The notes: generated from the letters alone by a model not told the origin. 64,000 nucleotides of DNA from Methylobacterium sp. CB376 (GCF_029714205.1 NZ_CP121648.1:4031001-4095000); one strand, 5' to 3'. Shown: positions 36,224-45,649, numbered from the stretch's first letter. A program made the numbers and translations.

Positions 36224-37194
36224 GGCGCGGCCCCGGTCGGGCGCACGGCGGCGCCCCAGGGATAGCGCCCGACCTTGACGCTGCGCAGGGCCCGGCGGGT
36301 CGCCACGTCGATCACCGTCACGTCGCCCGAGACGCCGTTGGTGGTGAACAGGCGGCCCTCTTCCTGCGTGAGCGCGAGGTGCCAGACCCGGCGCCCGACC
36401 AGGATGAAGCCCAGCACCTCGAAGGTCGCGGCGTCCACCACCGCCACGCGGTCGGCCGCGCCGAGCGCCACGAAGGCGAGGCGCCCGTCGCGGGTGAGCC
36501 GGATCCCGACCGGCTGGATCCGGTCCGGCGCCACGCCCCTGATCTCGAACCCGATCGTGCGGCGGACCCGGCGGGTCCCGACGTCGATCACCGCCACCGT
36601 GCCGCCGACCTCCGAGGAGACCCAGAGCGTCGCGCCGTCCGCCGTGAAGGCGGCGTAGCGGGGCCGCTGGCCGACCGGGGTGGCGTCGACGGCGCGCAGC
36701 GTCGCCGCGTCGATCCAGTGGACCATGTTGGTGGTCTCCGAGGTCGTGACCGCGAGGGTCCCGTCCGGGCTCACCGCCATGCCCTCCGGCTCGATGCCGA
36801 CGTCGATCTGGGCCAGCACCCGGCGCTCGGCCGCGTCCACCACCGTCGTGGTGGCGTTCTCCTCGTTGGCGATGAAGAGGCGGCGCCCGTCCGGGTGCAG
36901 GGCGAACTGCTCCGGGTCCTGGCCGGAGGGCAGGTTGTCGAGGAGCCGGCCGGTCTCGGGGTCGATCACCTGGACGGCGTCGGAATCGCTCGCGCAGACG
37001 AAGAGGCGGCGCCCGTCCCGCGAGAAGGCCACCCCGCGCGGCCGGCGCCCGACCGCGAAGGTGCGGACCACCTCGAGGCGCTCCGAATCGATCACCGAGA
37101 CGGTGTTGTCGCGCTCGTTGGTGACGAAGACCTCCGCCCCGGGCGCCGCGCCCGCCCAGAGCAGCGCGAGGAGGCCTGCCGCGCGCCGCCGCAT
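36220..37194 (-). CDS. periplasmic YVTN beta-propeller protein (PQQ-cluster type)
   Basis: 324 aa. Signal peptide (LLALLWAGAAPGAE), then seven YVTN repeats such as VFVTNERDNTVSVID and RRLFIANEENATTTVVD, and GVSGDVTVIDV. Matches the beta-propeller proteins (PQQ_ABC_repeats) that accompany PQQ-dependent alcohol dehydrogenase genes; their role is unknown, possibly a scaffold. Coupled by overlaps to the binding protein upstream and NosR-like gene downstream. Confidence 0.88.
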   Translation of the reverse strand: MRRRAAGLLALLWAGAAPGAEVFVTNERDNTVSVIDSERLEVVRTFAVGRRPRGVAFSRDGRRLFVCASDSDAVQVIDPETGRLLDNLPSGQDPEQFALHPDGRRLFIANEENATTTVVDAAERRVLAQIDVGIEPEGMAVSPDGTLAVTTSETTNMVHWIDAATLRAVDATPVGQRPRYAAFTADGATLWVSSEVGGTVAVIDVGTRRVRRTIGFEIRGVAPDRIQPVGIRLTRDGRLAFVALGAADRVAVVDAATFEVLGFILVGRRVWHLALTQEEGRLFTTNGVSGDVTVIDVATRRALRSVKVGRYPWGAAVRPTGAAP

Positions 37195-38402
37195 CAGCTG
37201 CCGCGCCGCGGGTCGCGCATCGCCCGGCAGGCGCTCTCGGGCTGGTCGAGGCCGAGCGTGTCGAGTTCGGTGCGCTGGTGGAGGAAGCCCGCGAGCGGCG
37301 CCGTCGCCGCGACGGCGCCGGGCCAGAGCAGGAAGACCGGCTGGCGCAACTCGCCGCTCCAGGGCCGGAAGCTCAACGCCCGCCCCTTGAAGCCGCCGAG
37401 TTCGAAGCGCCCGGACAGGAGCAGGTCGGCGATCGCGTCGGGATCGGCGCTGCGCAGTTGCGCGGCCGCCTCGCCGACCGCGTGCACGGCGAGCCAGCCC
37501 GCGTAATCGACCGCGTCCATCGGCCGGCCCGCGAGCTTGCGGAAGCGGGTCTGGAGCTGGGCCGCCGCCCAGGCCTCGACCGGCCGGCCCCAGGCCGTCG
37601 GGGTGAGCCCGTGCGTGCCGACGACGGGCCGCGGCGAGGCCGTGTTGTAGACGAGGCTCGCCCCGAAGGCGCCCGCCTCGTCGGCCACCGCCACCACGTC
37701 GTGCTCGGGCCCGCGCGAGGCGAGCGCCAGTTCCTGCGCGGCGGAATCGCGGATGTCGGCCCCCTGCGGGTCGAAGCGCGCCTCCGCCACCACCCGGGCC
37801 CCGAACTTGCGGGCGCTGCGGCGCAGGGACTCGGCGTAGAGCGCGTCCGCCGGGGCGGGCCCGGACAGGAGGAGGAGCCGGGTCCAGCGCTTGGCGACCA
37901 GGAACTGCACCAGGGCGTCGGTCAGCATCGCCCGGGAGGGCAGCAGGTGCAGCACCCGCGCCCGGCAATCCTGGTCGCGCAGGCGCGTGTCGGCGGCGCC
38001 GATGTTGAGGAAGACCGTGCCTCCCGCCGCCTCCGCGTCGGCCAGCGCCAGGAGGTCGCCCGCCGGGGCGTTCACGACCACGAAGCGCGGCGCCTGCGCG
38101 GCGAGGATGCGCGAGAGCGCCGCGCGGATGTCCTCGCCCGGCCCGACCACGGTGCTGTTCAGGGAGAAGCCCAGGCCCACGAAGCGCCCCGTCGCCTGCG
38201 CGTCGCGCAGACCGAGTTCGGCGCCGCGCAGACCCTGGTCCTCGGGGACCGGCTCCTCGTTGTTGAGCGGGACCGGGCGGTCCACCCGGCGCTCCAGGTA
38301 GTGGACGGCCACCACGGCCTGCGCGGCGGCGAGGCCCGTGGACAGGAAGGCGACGGCCCCCGCCAGCAGCAGGCGCGCCGCGCGAAGGCCGGTGCCTCGC
38401 AT
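37194..38402 (-). CDS. PQQ-cluster branched-chain-type periplasmic binding protein
   Basis: 402 aa. Signal peptide ends near residue 28 (STGLAAAQAV). Mature protein is of type I periplasmic fold (VAVHYLERRVDRPVP, RFVVVNAPAGDLLALAD, ILAAQAPRF) and corresponds to the PQQ-dehydrogenase-associated ABC binding proteins. No permease/ATPase of the same system is next to it; it might act as a ligand sensor. First gene of the four-to-five-gene minus operon facing away from the exaF operon; start ATG 38402, as an upstream in-frame Met lacks a signal sequence at its N-terminus. Confidence 0.83.
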   Translation of the reverse strand: MRGTGLRAARLLLAGAVAFLSTGLAAAQAVVAVHYLERRVDRPVPLNNEEPVPEDQGLRGAELGLRDAQATGRFVGLGFSLNSTVVGPGEDIRAALSRILAAQAPRFVVVNAPAGDLLALADAEAAGGTVFLNIGAADTRLRDQDCRARVLHLLPSRAMLTDALVQFLVAKRWTRLLLLSGPAPADALYAESLRRSARKFGARVVAEARFDPQGADIRDSAAQELALASRGPEHDVVAVADEAGAFGASLVYNTASPRPVVGTHGLTPTAWGRPVEAWAAAQLQTRFRKLAGRPMDAVDYAGWLAVHAVGEAAAQLRSADPDAIADLLLSGRFELGGFKGRALSFRPWSGELRQPVFLLWPGAVAATAPLAGFLHQRTELDTLGLDQPESACRAMRDPRRGS

Positions 38403-38478
38403 CGCTGCATCTCCTCGCGGCGGTCGTGCCGCCTCGTGCCCCGCAGGATAGGCCGCCCGGCCCAGACGAGCCACTTGG

Positions 38479-38543
38479 ACCAAAGGTTAAACACTGAATT
38501 GTACCAAAGGTTGAGCAGTCTAGATTGCTATTGATTTGGTACA
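38479..38543. promoter_or_regulatory. repeated motifs in the divergent promoter of the PQQ dehydrogenase cluster
   Basis: ACCAAAGGTTAAACA at 38479-38493 and ACCAAAGGTTGAGCA at 38503-38517, direct repeats 24 bp apart (13 of 15 identical), plus the inverted pair TGTACCAAA (38500-38508) / TTTGGTACA (38535-38543). Lies in the 322-bp AT-richer gap between the two divergent operons; likely regulator-binding sites. No coding sequence is evident in this gap. Confidence 0.55.
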
Positions 38544-38724
38544 TGAAAGCATTATGGTCGCAGCCAGGCCGCTTTGTCGGCCGGATGAAGACATCCAGCG
38601 TGCAGAACTGAGAATCAAGTGCGGTCCCGCCCGGCGCTCCCGGAGCGGCCGAGGACGGGCCGAAGCATGCGATCACGCTCCGTGGTCGCCGGGGATGAAC
38701 TCACCAAGGAAGAGGTTGAGACCG

Positions 38725-39159
38725 ATGCGGATTCCGCCGATCGCCCGCCGCACCCTGCTGGCCGCGGCCCTCGCGGCCGCGAGCGCAAGCGTCGTCCACG
38801 GCCACGGGGACGTGCAGCCGCAGCCGGTGGACACCAAGGGCCTGCCGGCGCTCGGGCCGGACCTGCTCGCCGAGAACCCCTACCGGGGCAATCCCAAGGC
38901 CGTGGAGATCGGCTACTCGGGCTACACCCAGAACTGCGCCCGCTGCCACGGCCTGGAGGTGATCTCCGGCGGCCTCGCGCCCGACCTGCGCAGGCTCGAG
39001 ACGGGCAGCGAGGGCGATGCGTGGTTCATGGAGCGGATCCAGAACGGCGCCATGATCAACGGCACCTACAAGATGCCGCCGTTCCGGGACGCGCTCTCGC
39101 AGGAGGCGATGTGGGCGATCCGCTCCTACATCGAGTCCCGCCACGTGAACGAGGGGTGA
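38725..39159 (+). CDS. periplasmic cytochrome c (PedF/XoxG-type electron acceptor)
   Basis: 144 aa. Signal peptide to about residue 26 (ASASVVHGHG); one haem site C71-A-R-C74-H75 and a Met-like ligand M117 (TYKMPPF). Small c-type cytochrome expected to take electrons from the quinoprotein dehydrogenase encoded two genes on. Ribosome site is weak (GAGGTTGAG). Co-oriented with the next two genes; shorter than classical XoxG, closer to PedF. Confidence 0.85.
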   Translation: MRIPPIARRTLLAAALAAASASVVHGHGDVQPQPVDTKGLPALGPDLLAENPYRGNPKAVEIGYSGYTQNCARCHGLEVISGGLAPDLRRLETGSEGDAWFMERIQNGAMINGTYKMPPFRDALSQEAMWAIRSYIESRHVNEG

Positions 39160-39167
39160 GCGGGGCG

Positions 39168-40025
39168 ATGCGCCGCCTCGTCCTCCTCGCCGCCCTGTCC
39201 GCCGCCCAGTCCGCCGCCCTGGCGGCGCCGGCCGCCGCCCGCCCCCTCGACGACGTGGTCGCCTCGGGCACGCTGCGGGTCGCGGTCTACCGCGAGAACG
39301 CCCCCTTCTCGGATGACGGCGCGGCCGGGCCCGCGGGGATCGAGGTCGACCTCGCCCGCCGGATCGCCGAGCGCCTCAAGGTCGCCCTCGACCTGCGCCT
39401 CGTCGAGGCGGGCGAGAGCGTCGACGGCGACTTCCGCCTGAACCTCTGGCGCGGCGACCTCGCCGGCTCGGCCCTGGCCGACCTGATGCTGCACGTGCCC
39501 ACCGACCGGCAACTCGCGCTGCGCAACGAGCAGGTCTTCTTCACCGTGCCCTATTGCGAGCAGCGCGTCGCCTTCGCGTATCGCCGGGACAGGCTGGAGG
39601 CCTTCGATTCCCTGGCAGCGAGCGAGGCCAACCCGGTCGCCGTCGAGGGGACCAGCGCCGCAGACACGCTGCTGATGCTGGCCGAGGGCGGGCAGCTGCG
39701 CGCCCATATCCGCCACTTCCGCAGCTTCGCGGCGGCGGCGACGGCCTTCCTCGCCGGGGAGGCCCCGGTGCTCGGCGGCACGCGGGCGGCGATCGAGGGG
39801 GCCCTGCGCGCGGCCGGCCCGAAGGCCGAGGGCGTCGCCGTCACCGAACTCTCCGTGCCGGGGCCGGTGCGCACCCGCTGGGAGATCGGCGCCGCCGTGC
39901 GCCAGGATTCCCGCGACCTCGCCTACGCGGTCGGCGACGCGCTGGCCGCCCTCGCGGCGAGCGGGGAGATGCAGGCGCTGTTCGCCCGGCACGGCGTCAC
40001 CTTCACGCCCCCGTCCGGCGACTGA
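39168..40025 (+). CDS. quinoprotein-dehydrogenase-associated substrate-binding protein (XoxJ/MoxJ-like)
   Basis: 285 aa. Signal peptide ends near 26 (AAPAAARPL), then SBP_bac_3-type fold (VASGTLRVAVYRENAPFSDD, GIEVDLARRIAERL, YCEQRVAFAYRR). MxaJ/XoxJ proteins in methanol-dehydrogenase clusters are thought to aid maturation of the PQQ enzyme. It starts 8 bp after the cytochrome c stop and is followed by the exaF-type gene 105 bp later. Confidence 0.86.
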   Translation: MRRLVLLAALSAAQSAALAAPAAARPLDDVVASGTLRVAVYRENAPFSDDGAAGPAGIEVDLARRIAERLKVALDLRLVEAGESVDGDFRLNLWRGDLAGSALADLMLHVPTDRQLALRNEQVFFTVPYCEQRVAFAYRRDRLEAFDSLAASEANPVAVEGTSAADTLLMLAEGGQLRAHIRHFRSFAAAATAFLAGEAPVLGGTRAAIEGALRAAGPKAEGVAVTELSVPGPVRTRWEIGAAVRQDSRDLAYAVGDALAALAASGEMQALFARHGVTFTPPSGD

Positions 40026-40130
40026 CCGGAGGGAGGGGGCACGGGCGGCCGCCGCGGCGGCCGCCGCCCAAGCTTCACTCGCCCTGCGCACGAGAACGGG
40101 CGGCAGGGTCTCGCGGAGGAGGACACGTCC

Positions 40131-41888
40131 ATGAGATTGCGTACGACTTTGTGTGCGTCGGCGGGGGCGCTCGCGCTGATGCTCGGCGCCGCCCGGGCCG
40201 AGGGCGTGACGGACCATGACATCGCCAACGACGCCAAGACCCCGGGCGACGTCGTCACCTACGGGCTCGGCCTGCAGGGCCAGCGCTACAGCCCCCTCAA
40301 GGCCCTGACCCGGGACACGATCAAGGGCCTCGTCCCGGCCTACTCGTTCTCGTTCGGCGGCGAGAAGCAGCGCGGCCAGGAGAGCCAGGCGCTGGTGCAC
40401 GACGGCGTGATCTACGTGACCGGCTCCTACAGCCGCGCCTTCGCCATCAACGCCCGCACGGGCGAGAAGATCTGGGAGTACAACGCCCGCCTGCCGGAGG
40501 GCATCCTGCCCTGCTGCGACGTCGTCAACCGCGGCGGCGCGCTCTACAAGGACCGGTTCTACTTCGGCACCCTCGACGCCAAGCTGGTGGCGCTCGACGC
40601 CAGGACCGGCAAGGTGATCTGGCGCAAGGACATCGACGATTACAAGGCCGGCTACTCCTTCACGGCGGCGCCGATGATCGTGAAGGGCAAGATCATCACG
40701 GGCGTCTCGGGCGGCGAGTTCGGCGTGGTCGGCCGGGTCGAGGCGCGCGACGCCGAGACCGGCGAACTCGTCTGGTCGCGGCCGGTGATCGAGGGCCACG
40801 TCGGCACCCTCCACGGCAAGCCCTCGACCATGACCGGCAAGGTCAACGAGAGCTGGCCGGGCGACACCTGGAAGTTCGGCGGCGGCGCGACCTGGCTCGG
40901 CGGCACCTACGACGCCGAGACCAACCTGATCTACTACGGCACCGGCAATCCCGGCCCGTGGAACAGCGCGACGCGGCCGGGCGACAACAAGTGGTCGTCG
41001 TCGCGGCTGGCGATCAACCCGGATACCGGCGAGATCGTCTGGGGCTTCCAGACCACCCCGCACGACGGCTGGGACTACGACGGCGTCAACGAGTTCATCC
41101 CCTTCGACCTGCACAAGGACGGCAAGGTGGTGAAGGCGGGGGCGACCGCCGATCGCAACGGCTTCTTCTACGTGCTCGACCGCGCGAACGGGACGTTCCT
41201 GAGCGCGATGCCGTTCGTGGCGAAGATCAGCTGGGCCAAGGGCATCGACGGCGACGGGCGGCCGATCTACGACCCGGCCTTCCGCCCCTCCGACCCGTCG
41301 CAGTCGCAGGACGGCAAGAAGGGCAGCACGGTCTTCGCCGTCCCGAGCTTCCTCGGCGGCAAGAACTGGATGCCGATGGCTTACAGCCCGGACACCAAGC
41401 TGTTCTACGTGCCCTCGAACGAGTGGGGCATGGACCTGTGGAACGAGCCGGTGGCCTACAAGAAGGGCGCCGCCTATCTGGGCGCCGGCTTCACCATCAG
41501 GCCGGTCTTCGAGGACCATATCGGCTCGCTCAAGGCGATCGATCCGGCGACCCAGAAGGTAGTGTGGGAGTACAAGAACAAGGCGCCGCTGTGGGGCGGC
41601 GTGCTGACCACGGGCGGCGACCTCGTCTTCACCGGCACGCCGGAGGGCTACCTCAAGGCCTTCGACGCGAAGACCGGCGAGGAGGTCTGGAAGTTCCAGC
41701 TCGGCACCGGGGTCGTGTCCTCGCCGATCACCTGGGAGCAGGACGGCGAGCAGTGGATCGGCGTCGCGGCGGGCTGGGGCGGCGCGGTGCCGCTCTGGGG
41801 CGGCGAGGTGGCGAAGTCCACGGCCGGCATCACCCAGGGCGCGAGCTTCTGGGCCTTCCGCCTGCCCAAGCAGCTCGCCGCGCGCTGA
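40131..41888 (+). CDS. exaF: lanthanide-type PQQ alcohol dehydrogenase (ExaF/PedH/XoxF group)
   Basis: 585 aa periplasmic quinoprotein. Signal peptide to about 23. Eight-bladed propeller. Vicinal Cys pair C128-C129 (LPCCD), metal/PQQ ligands E196 (GGEFGV) and N273 (GTGNPGPWN), catalytic D315 and, two residues on, D317 (GWDYDGVNE): the extra Asp is the hallmark of lanthanide-binding enzymes and is Ala in calcium MxaF. Sequence throughout (for example [27 protein letters not shown]) is closer to PedH/ExaF ethanol-type than to methanol XoxF, but methanol cannot be excluded. Forms an operon with the cytochrome c and XoxJ-like genes; two hairpins follow. Confidence 0.9.
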   Translation: MRLRTTLCASAGALALMLGAARAEGVTDHDIANDAKTPGDVVTYGLGLQGQRYSPLKALTRDTIKGLVPAYSFSFGGEKQRGQESQALVHDGVIYVTGSYSRAFAINARTGEKIWEYNARLPEGILPCCDVVNRGGALYKDRFYFGTLDAKLVALDARTGKVIWRKDIDDYKAGYSFTAAPMIVKGKIITGVSGGEFGVVGRVEARDAETGELVWSRPVIEGHVGTLHGKPSTMTGKVNESWPGDTWKFGGGATWLGGTYDAETNLIYYGTGNPGPWNSATRPGDNKWSSSRLAINPDTGEIVWGFQTTPHDGWDYDGVNEFIPFDLHKDGKVVKAGATADRNGFFYVLDRANGTFLSAMPFVAKISWAKGIDGDGRPIYDPAFRPSDPSQSQDGKKGSTVFAVPSFLGGKNWMPMAYSPDTKLFYVPSNEWGMDLWNEPVAYKKGAAYLGAGFTIRPVFEDHIGSLKAIDPATQKVVWEYKNKAPLWGGVLTTGGDLVFTGTPEGYLKAFDAKTGEEVWKFQLGTGVVSSPITWEQDGEQWIGVAAGWGGAVPLWGGEVAKSTAGITQGASFWAFRLPKQLAAR

Positions 41889-41898
41889 GGCCGTGGCG

Positions 41899-41922
41899 GG
41901 AGCCGGCCGGGCGGCCGGCTCC
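41899..41922 (+). terminator. hairpin after PQQ dehydrogenase
   Basis: GGAGCCGGCC / GGCCGGCTCC stem of 10 bp with loop GGGC, 10 bp after the stop codon. Followed by a second hairpin. Confidence 0.6.
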
Positions 41923-41925
41923 TCC

Positions 41926-41954
41926 GCCGCGCGGGAGCAGCGATCCCGCGCGGC
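41926..41954. terminator. second hairpin between convergent genes
   Basis: CCGCGCGGGA / TCCCGCGCGG stem with 7-nt loop, placed before the convergent gene at 41964-42224; useful in both directions. Confidence 0.5.
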
Positions 41955-41963
41955 CGAACGCGC

Positions 41964-42224
41964 TCACCGCGCGACGACGGGTCCCGGATAGACGACCCGC
42001 ACCGCGCGCCGCGGCTCGCCGGAGGGCATCGCCTTGGGCCCGGCCGCGCGCGGTGCGGCGACCGGGCGGCTCACCGCGGCCGGCGCCGAGGGTGACGAGA
42101 TGGCCGGCTCGGGGGCGAGGGTCAGGCCGGCCAGCAGCGCCGTCACGGCACCGACGGCCCCGAGCAGCCCGATCGAGATCGCCGAGCGGCTCGGGCCGGG
42201 AATCGTGAGGGCGATGCGGGTCAT
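41964..42224 (-). CDS. small hypothetical membrane-anchored protein, 86 aa
   Basis: One transmembrane segment (AISIGLLGAVGAVTALLAGL, residues 14-33) followed by a Pro/Ala-rich periplasmic tail ending in VRVVYPGPVVAR. No domain recognised. ATG 42224 follows GGGAGG at 5 bp. Converges on exaF. Function unknown. Confidence 0.6.
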   Translation of the reverse strand: MTRIALTIPGPSRSAISIGLLGAVGAVTALLAGLTLAPEPAISSPSAPAAVSRPVAAPRAAGPKAMPSGEPRRAVRVVYPGPVVAR

Positions 42225-42719
42225 GGAAGCCTCCCAGGGCCACATTGGAATTGTACCGTTTGCAATAGACATCTAATATTTCGTGCACAAGGTTTCCCGG
42301 CGACCTAGGCCGTTGGGCCGAGCGCCCAACCGGATCGCGCCCTGGAGCAGAGGCTGCCATCCGCTCCCTTTGGTTGCGGGGCGTCGTTTTCATGACTTCT
42401 TGGTTGTAGGGCTCCTTGGCTAATCGCCGGGAGAGCGATCGCGACGGCGACCGAGGCGGCGAGTCCGCCAGGCTACTCCAGGACCCGCTCGCGGAGGAGC
42501 GAGCTCACGGAACGTCGGCGGGACAGCATCGCAAAGCAGATCCCTTGTCCGTCGGCCGACGAGATCGATCGATCCCGGTCACTTGCGGGGCGGGAGGCCG
42601 AGATCGTCTCGGATGCGACTTATCGTCGGTCGGCGCGGCTCGACGGCGGCGCTCGGTTGACAGCAATCCCGCTCTGGCGTCGAACTGCCGGCCACGCTGC
42701 GGCCGGCGGGAGGCTCCGG
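42225..42719. other. no clear gene (495 bp)
   Basis: Contains AT-richer promoter-like sequence near 42245-42300 for the small minus-strand gene and the leader of the sensor kinase gene. GAATTGTACC at 42248 also occurs at 38496. No supported ORF. Confidence 0.4.
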
Positions 42720-45200
42720 ATGCGCGATGGTCCTCGGCGTGAGCGCGGAAATGGGTGTGCATCCTTGCGTCATGAGCGCGAGAGCGCCGGGAGCGGCACG
42801 TGGCCGTACGGCGGCGGCGAGATGGGCGGGTGCATCCGCGCCCACGCCTGGGACGCGACGCCGCTCGGGCCGCTGGCGGGCTGGCCGCGGGACCTGCGCA
42901 CCACCCTTCAGCTGGTGCTCGCCATGCGCCAGCCGGCGGGCCTCTGCTGGGGGAAGGAGGCGGCGCTGCTCTACAACGACGCCTACCGGGCGATCCTCGG
43001 CGACAAGCATCCGGGCGCGCTCGGGGCGCCGCTGGTGCGGGTCTGGCCGGAACTCGCCGATTTCCTGCGCCCGGCGGTCGAGGCGACGCTCGCCGGGACG
43101 TCCCAGCTCTGGGACGACACCCCCTTCGACCTCTGGAGCCGCGGCGACGGCCCGCGGACCGGATGGTTCACGGCGAGCTGGACCCCCGTCCGGCTGGAGA
43201 GCGGTGAGGTCGGCGGCTTCCTGATGGTGGCGGTCGAGACGACGGCCCGCCGGTTGGCCGAGCGCGCCCTGCGCAGGAGCGAGGAGCGCCAGGCCTTCCT
43301 GCTGACGCTGAGCGACGCGCTGCGCGACCTCGACGACCCGGTCGCGGTGCAGCAGGCGGCCCAGCGGGCCCTCGGGGAGCACCTGGGCGCCGACCGGGTG
43401 GCCTACGCGGAGGATGTGGGCGACGGCGCGCATGTCGACCTGAAGCAGGACTGGACCCGGGGGGGGCCCAGCATCGCCGGGCGCTACCGCTACGCCGATT
43501 ACGGGCGCGAGCTGATGGAGGCGCTGCGGGCGGGGCGCCCCTGCGTGCGCCCCGACATCCAGGCCGATCCGCTGATGACGCCGGCCGAGAAGGCCGCGCA
43601 TGCCACGCTGGGGGTCGGCGCGACGCTCTGCGTGCCCCTGGTCAAGCAGGGCCGGCTCGTGGCGATCCTCACGGTGCACTATGCCGGCCCGCACGATTTC
43701 CGGCCCGACGAGGTCGCGATCACCGAGGAGACGGCGGAGCGCACCTGGGCGGCGGTGGAGCGGGCCCGTGCCGAGGCGGCCCTGCGCGGCAGCGAGGAGC
43801 GCTTCCGGCACTTCGCCAACGCGTCCTCCGACATCCTCTGGATCCGGTCGGCCGACACGCTCGCGCTGGAATTCCTGAGTCCCGCCTTCGAGCCGATCTA
43901 CGGCCTGCCGCGCGAGGCGGTGGCGGGCGACCCGCGCCGCTGGGGCGCCCTGATCGTGCCGGACGACCGCGAGGCGGCGCTGCGGCGGCTCGACGAGGTG
44001 CGGCAGGGCCGTTCGGTGACGCACGAGTTCCGGATCCGCCGGCCGGCGGACGGCGCCTTCCGCTGGATCCGCAGCACCGACTTCCCGCTCTTCGGCCCGG
44101 AGGAGCGAGTGCAGCGCCTCGCCGGCATCGCCAGCGACGTCACCGAGGCGAAGCAATCGGCCGAGCACCAGGCGGTGCTCCTGGCCGAGCTGCAGCACCG
44201 GGTGCGCAACATCATGGCGATGATCCGCTCGGTCACGGCGCGCACGGCGGACACCGCGATGCACGTGCGCGACTACGCGGAGCTCCTGTCGGGGCGGCTG
44301 ATGGCCCTCGCCCGGACCCAGGCGCTGCTGACCCGGGCGGCGAATCTGGGCGTGGAGGTCGACGCGCTCGTGCGGGCCGAACTCGAGGCCCAGGCCCAGG
44401 ACCCGGGGCAGTACGACCTCTCCGGCCCGCCCGTGACGCTCGCCCCCAAAGCCGCCGAGGTGCTGTCGCTGGCCGTCCACGAACTCGCGACGAACGCCCT
44501 GAAGCACGGGGCCCTGGCGGGGTCCCGGGGGCGGGTCGTCGCGCGCTGGCGCCTGACCCGTCCCGACGGACGGCCCTGGCTGCGGCTCACCTGGTCCGAG
44601 ACCCGCCCGCCCGAGCCCGACTGGGCGCCGCCCGCCCACCGCGGCTTCGGCACCAGCCTGATCGAGCAGCGGGTCCCCTACGAACTCGGCGGCCGCGGAC
44701 GCCTCGCGGTCACCCGCGAGGGCGCCGAGGCCAGCATCGAGTTCCCCTTGGGGCCGGCGCCCAGTATCCTCGAAACCGACGCGCCGGTCCGCACGGGCGT
44801 CAGCGGAGGTGCCCTCGACATGATCGGTGAGCCCAGCCTCGTCGGGCAGCGCGTCCTGGTGGCGGAGGACGATTTCTTCCTCGCCAGCGACGCGGAAGCC
44901 GCCCTGCAGGCCGCCGGTGCCGTGGTGGTGGGACCCTTCCCGCGCGAGGAGGCCGCCCTCGCGGCCCTGCGCGCGGGCGGCGTGACCGCCGCCGTGGTGG
45001 ACATCAACCTGGGCGCCGGCCCCTCCTTCGAGACGGCCCGCGCGCTCTTCCAGGCCGGCACGCCGTTCATCTTCCTCACCGGCTACGACCAAGCCGTCAT
45101 CCCGGCCGAGTTCGGGGACGTCGTGCGGCTCCAGAAACCGATCGAGCCGCGGCACATCGTGCGGGCGATCGCGCGGCTCGTCGAGGGCCGCCGCGGCTGA
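42720..45200 (+). CDS. hybrid PAS-GAF-PAS HWE-type sensor kinase with receiver domain
   Basis: 826 aa cytoplasmic protein. N-terminal PAS-like region (ATPLGPLAGWPRDLRTTLQL, seen in many HWE kinases), GAF domain about residues 190-345, PAS (about 360-480, FRHFANASSDILW ... PFEPIYGLPREAVAG region), HWE-type kinase with H493 (LAELQHRVRN) and N-box ELATNALKHGAL, and a C-terminal receiver (VLVAEDDFFLASDA, VVDINLGAGPSF). No membrane helices. Start ATG 42720 has GGGAGG 6 bp upstream; a downstream Met at 42822 is an alternative. HWE kinases often respond to light or redox via PAS/GAF, but no chromophore Cys is evident. Confidence 0.85.
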   Translation: MRDGPRRERGNGCASLRHERESAGSGTWPYGGGEMGGCIRAHAWDATPLGPLAGWPRDLRTTLQLVLAMRQPAGLCWGKEAALLYNDAYRAILGDKHPGALGAPLVRVWPELADFLRPAVEATLAGTSQLWDDTPFDLWSRGDGPRTGWFTASWTPVRLESGEVGGFLMVAVETTARRLAERALRRSEERQAFLLTLSDALRDLDDPVAVQQAAQRALGEHLGADRVAYAEDVGDGAHVDLKQDWTRGGPSIAGRYRYADYGRELMEALRAGRPCVRPDIQADPLMTPAEKAAHATLGVGATLCVPLVKQGRLVAILTVHYAGPHDFRPDEVAITEETAERTWAAVERARAEAALRGSEERFRHFANASSDILWIRSADTLALEFLSPAFEPIYGLPREAVAGDPRRWGALIVPDDREAALRRLDEVRQGRSVTHEFRIRRPADGAFRWIRSTDFPLFGPEERVQRLAGIASDVTEAKQSAEHQAVLLAELQHRVRNIMAMIRSVTARTADTAMHVRDYAELLSGRLMALARTQALLTRAANLGVEVDALVRAELEAQAQDPGQYDLSGPPVTLAPKAAEVLSLAVHELATNALKHGALAGSRGRVVARWRLTRPDGRPWLRLTWSETRPPEPDWAPPAHRGFGTSLIEQRVPYELGGRGRLAVTREGAEASIEFPLGPAPSILETDAPVRTGVSGGALDMIGEPSLVGQRVLVAEDDFFLASDAEAALQAAGAVVVGPFPREEAALAALRAGGVTAAVVDINLGAGPSFETARALFQAGTPFIFLTGYDQAVIPAEFGDVVRLQKPIEPRHIVRAIARLVEGRRG

Positions 45201-45246
45201 CGGCCCCGCGTGGCGCGAAGCCCGAAGGTGGGCGCGGCGGCTCCGG

Positions 45247-45441
45247 TCAGAGGGTGCCGGGCCGCGCGATCTCGATGTCGCGCGGGTCGGGCACGTAGGC
45301 GCACCAGCCGCAGCGCCCGGTCGGCTCGGCCTGGGGCGAGTTCTTCTGGGAGCAGAGCGGGCAGACCTTCAGGAGGATGCGTCCCTGGATGCGGGAGGCG
45401 TGGCCGCGCCCCTTGAAGGTGATGGTCTTGGCTTCTGACAC
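45247..45441 (-). CDS. small zinc-ribbon-like protein, 64 aa
   Basis: Contains CPLC followed later by CGWC (CPLCSQKNSP..CGWC), a two-knuckle zinc-binding form. Start MSEAKTITFKGRGHASRIQG. Possibly nucleic-acid-binding; family unnamed. Ends 46 bp from the convergent kinase gene stop. Confidence 0.65.
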   Translation of the reverse strand: MSEAKTITFKGRGHASRIQGRILLKVCPLCSQKNSPQAEPTGRCGWCAYVPDPRDIEIARPGTL

Positions 45442-45649
45442 GATGGACGGAGGGGATTTGCGCCGGGAGGAGTGCCGGGAACGCTCCCGTCCGATCGGAG
45501 TTCGGCCCCCGCGCGCAGCTGACGGTTAAATGGCGGCGGATCCGGCGGCGCCGTCCCGGCGCGAGAGCTTGGCCGATGTGAAAGAAATTAACATTCCTTG
45601 GAACAGCTCCGCCCCGCCCTGGGTTCTCCCGCCGAGCAGGTGGCGGACG

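Noticed and set aside
40131..41888. Calcium-type MxaF methanol dehydrogenase
   Set aside because: The additional Asp at 317 and PedH/ExaF-like sequence point to the lanthanide group; no mxaI small-subunit gene follows.
38496..42257. GAATTGTACC 10-mer shared by two promoter regions as a regulatory motif
   Set aside because: Occurs only twice, and TACAAT within it could simply be a -10 hexamer in each case; too little evidence.
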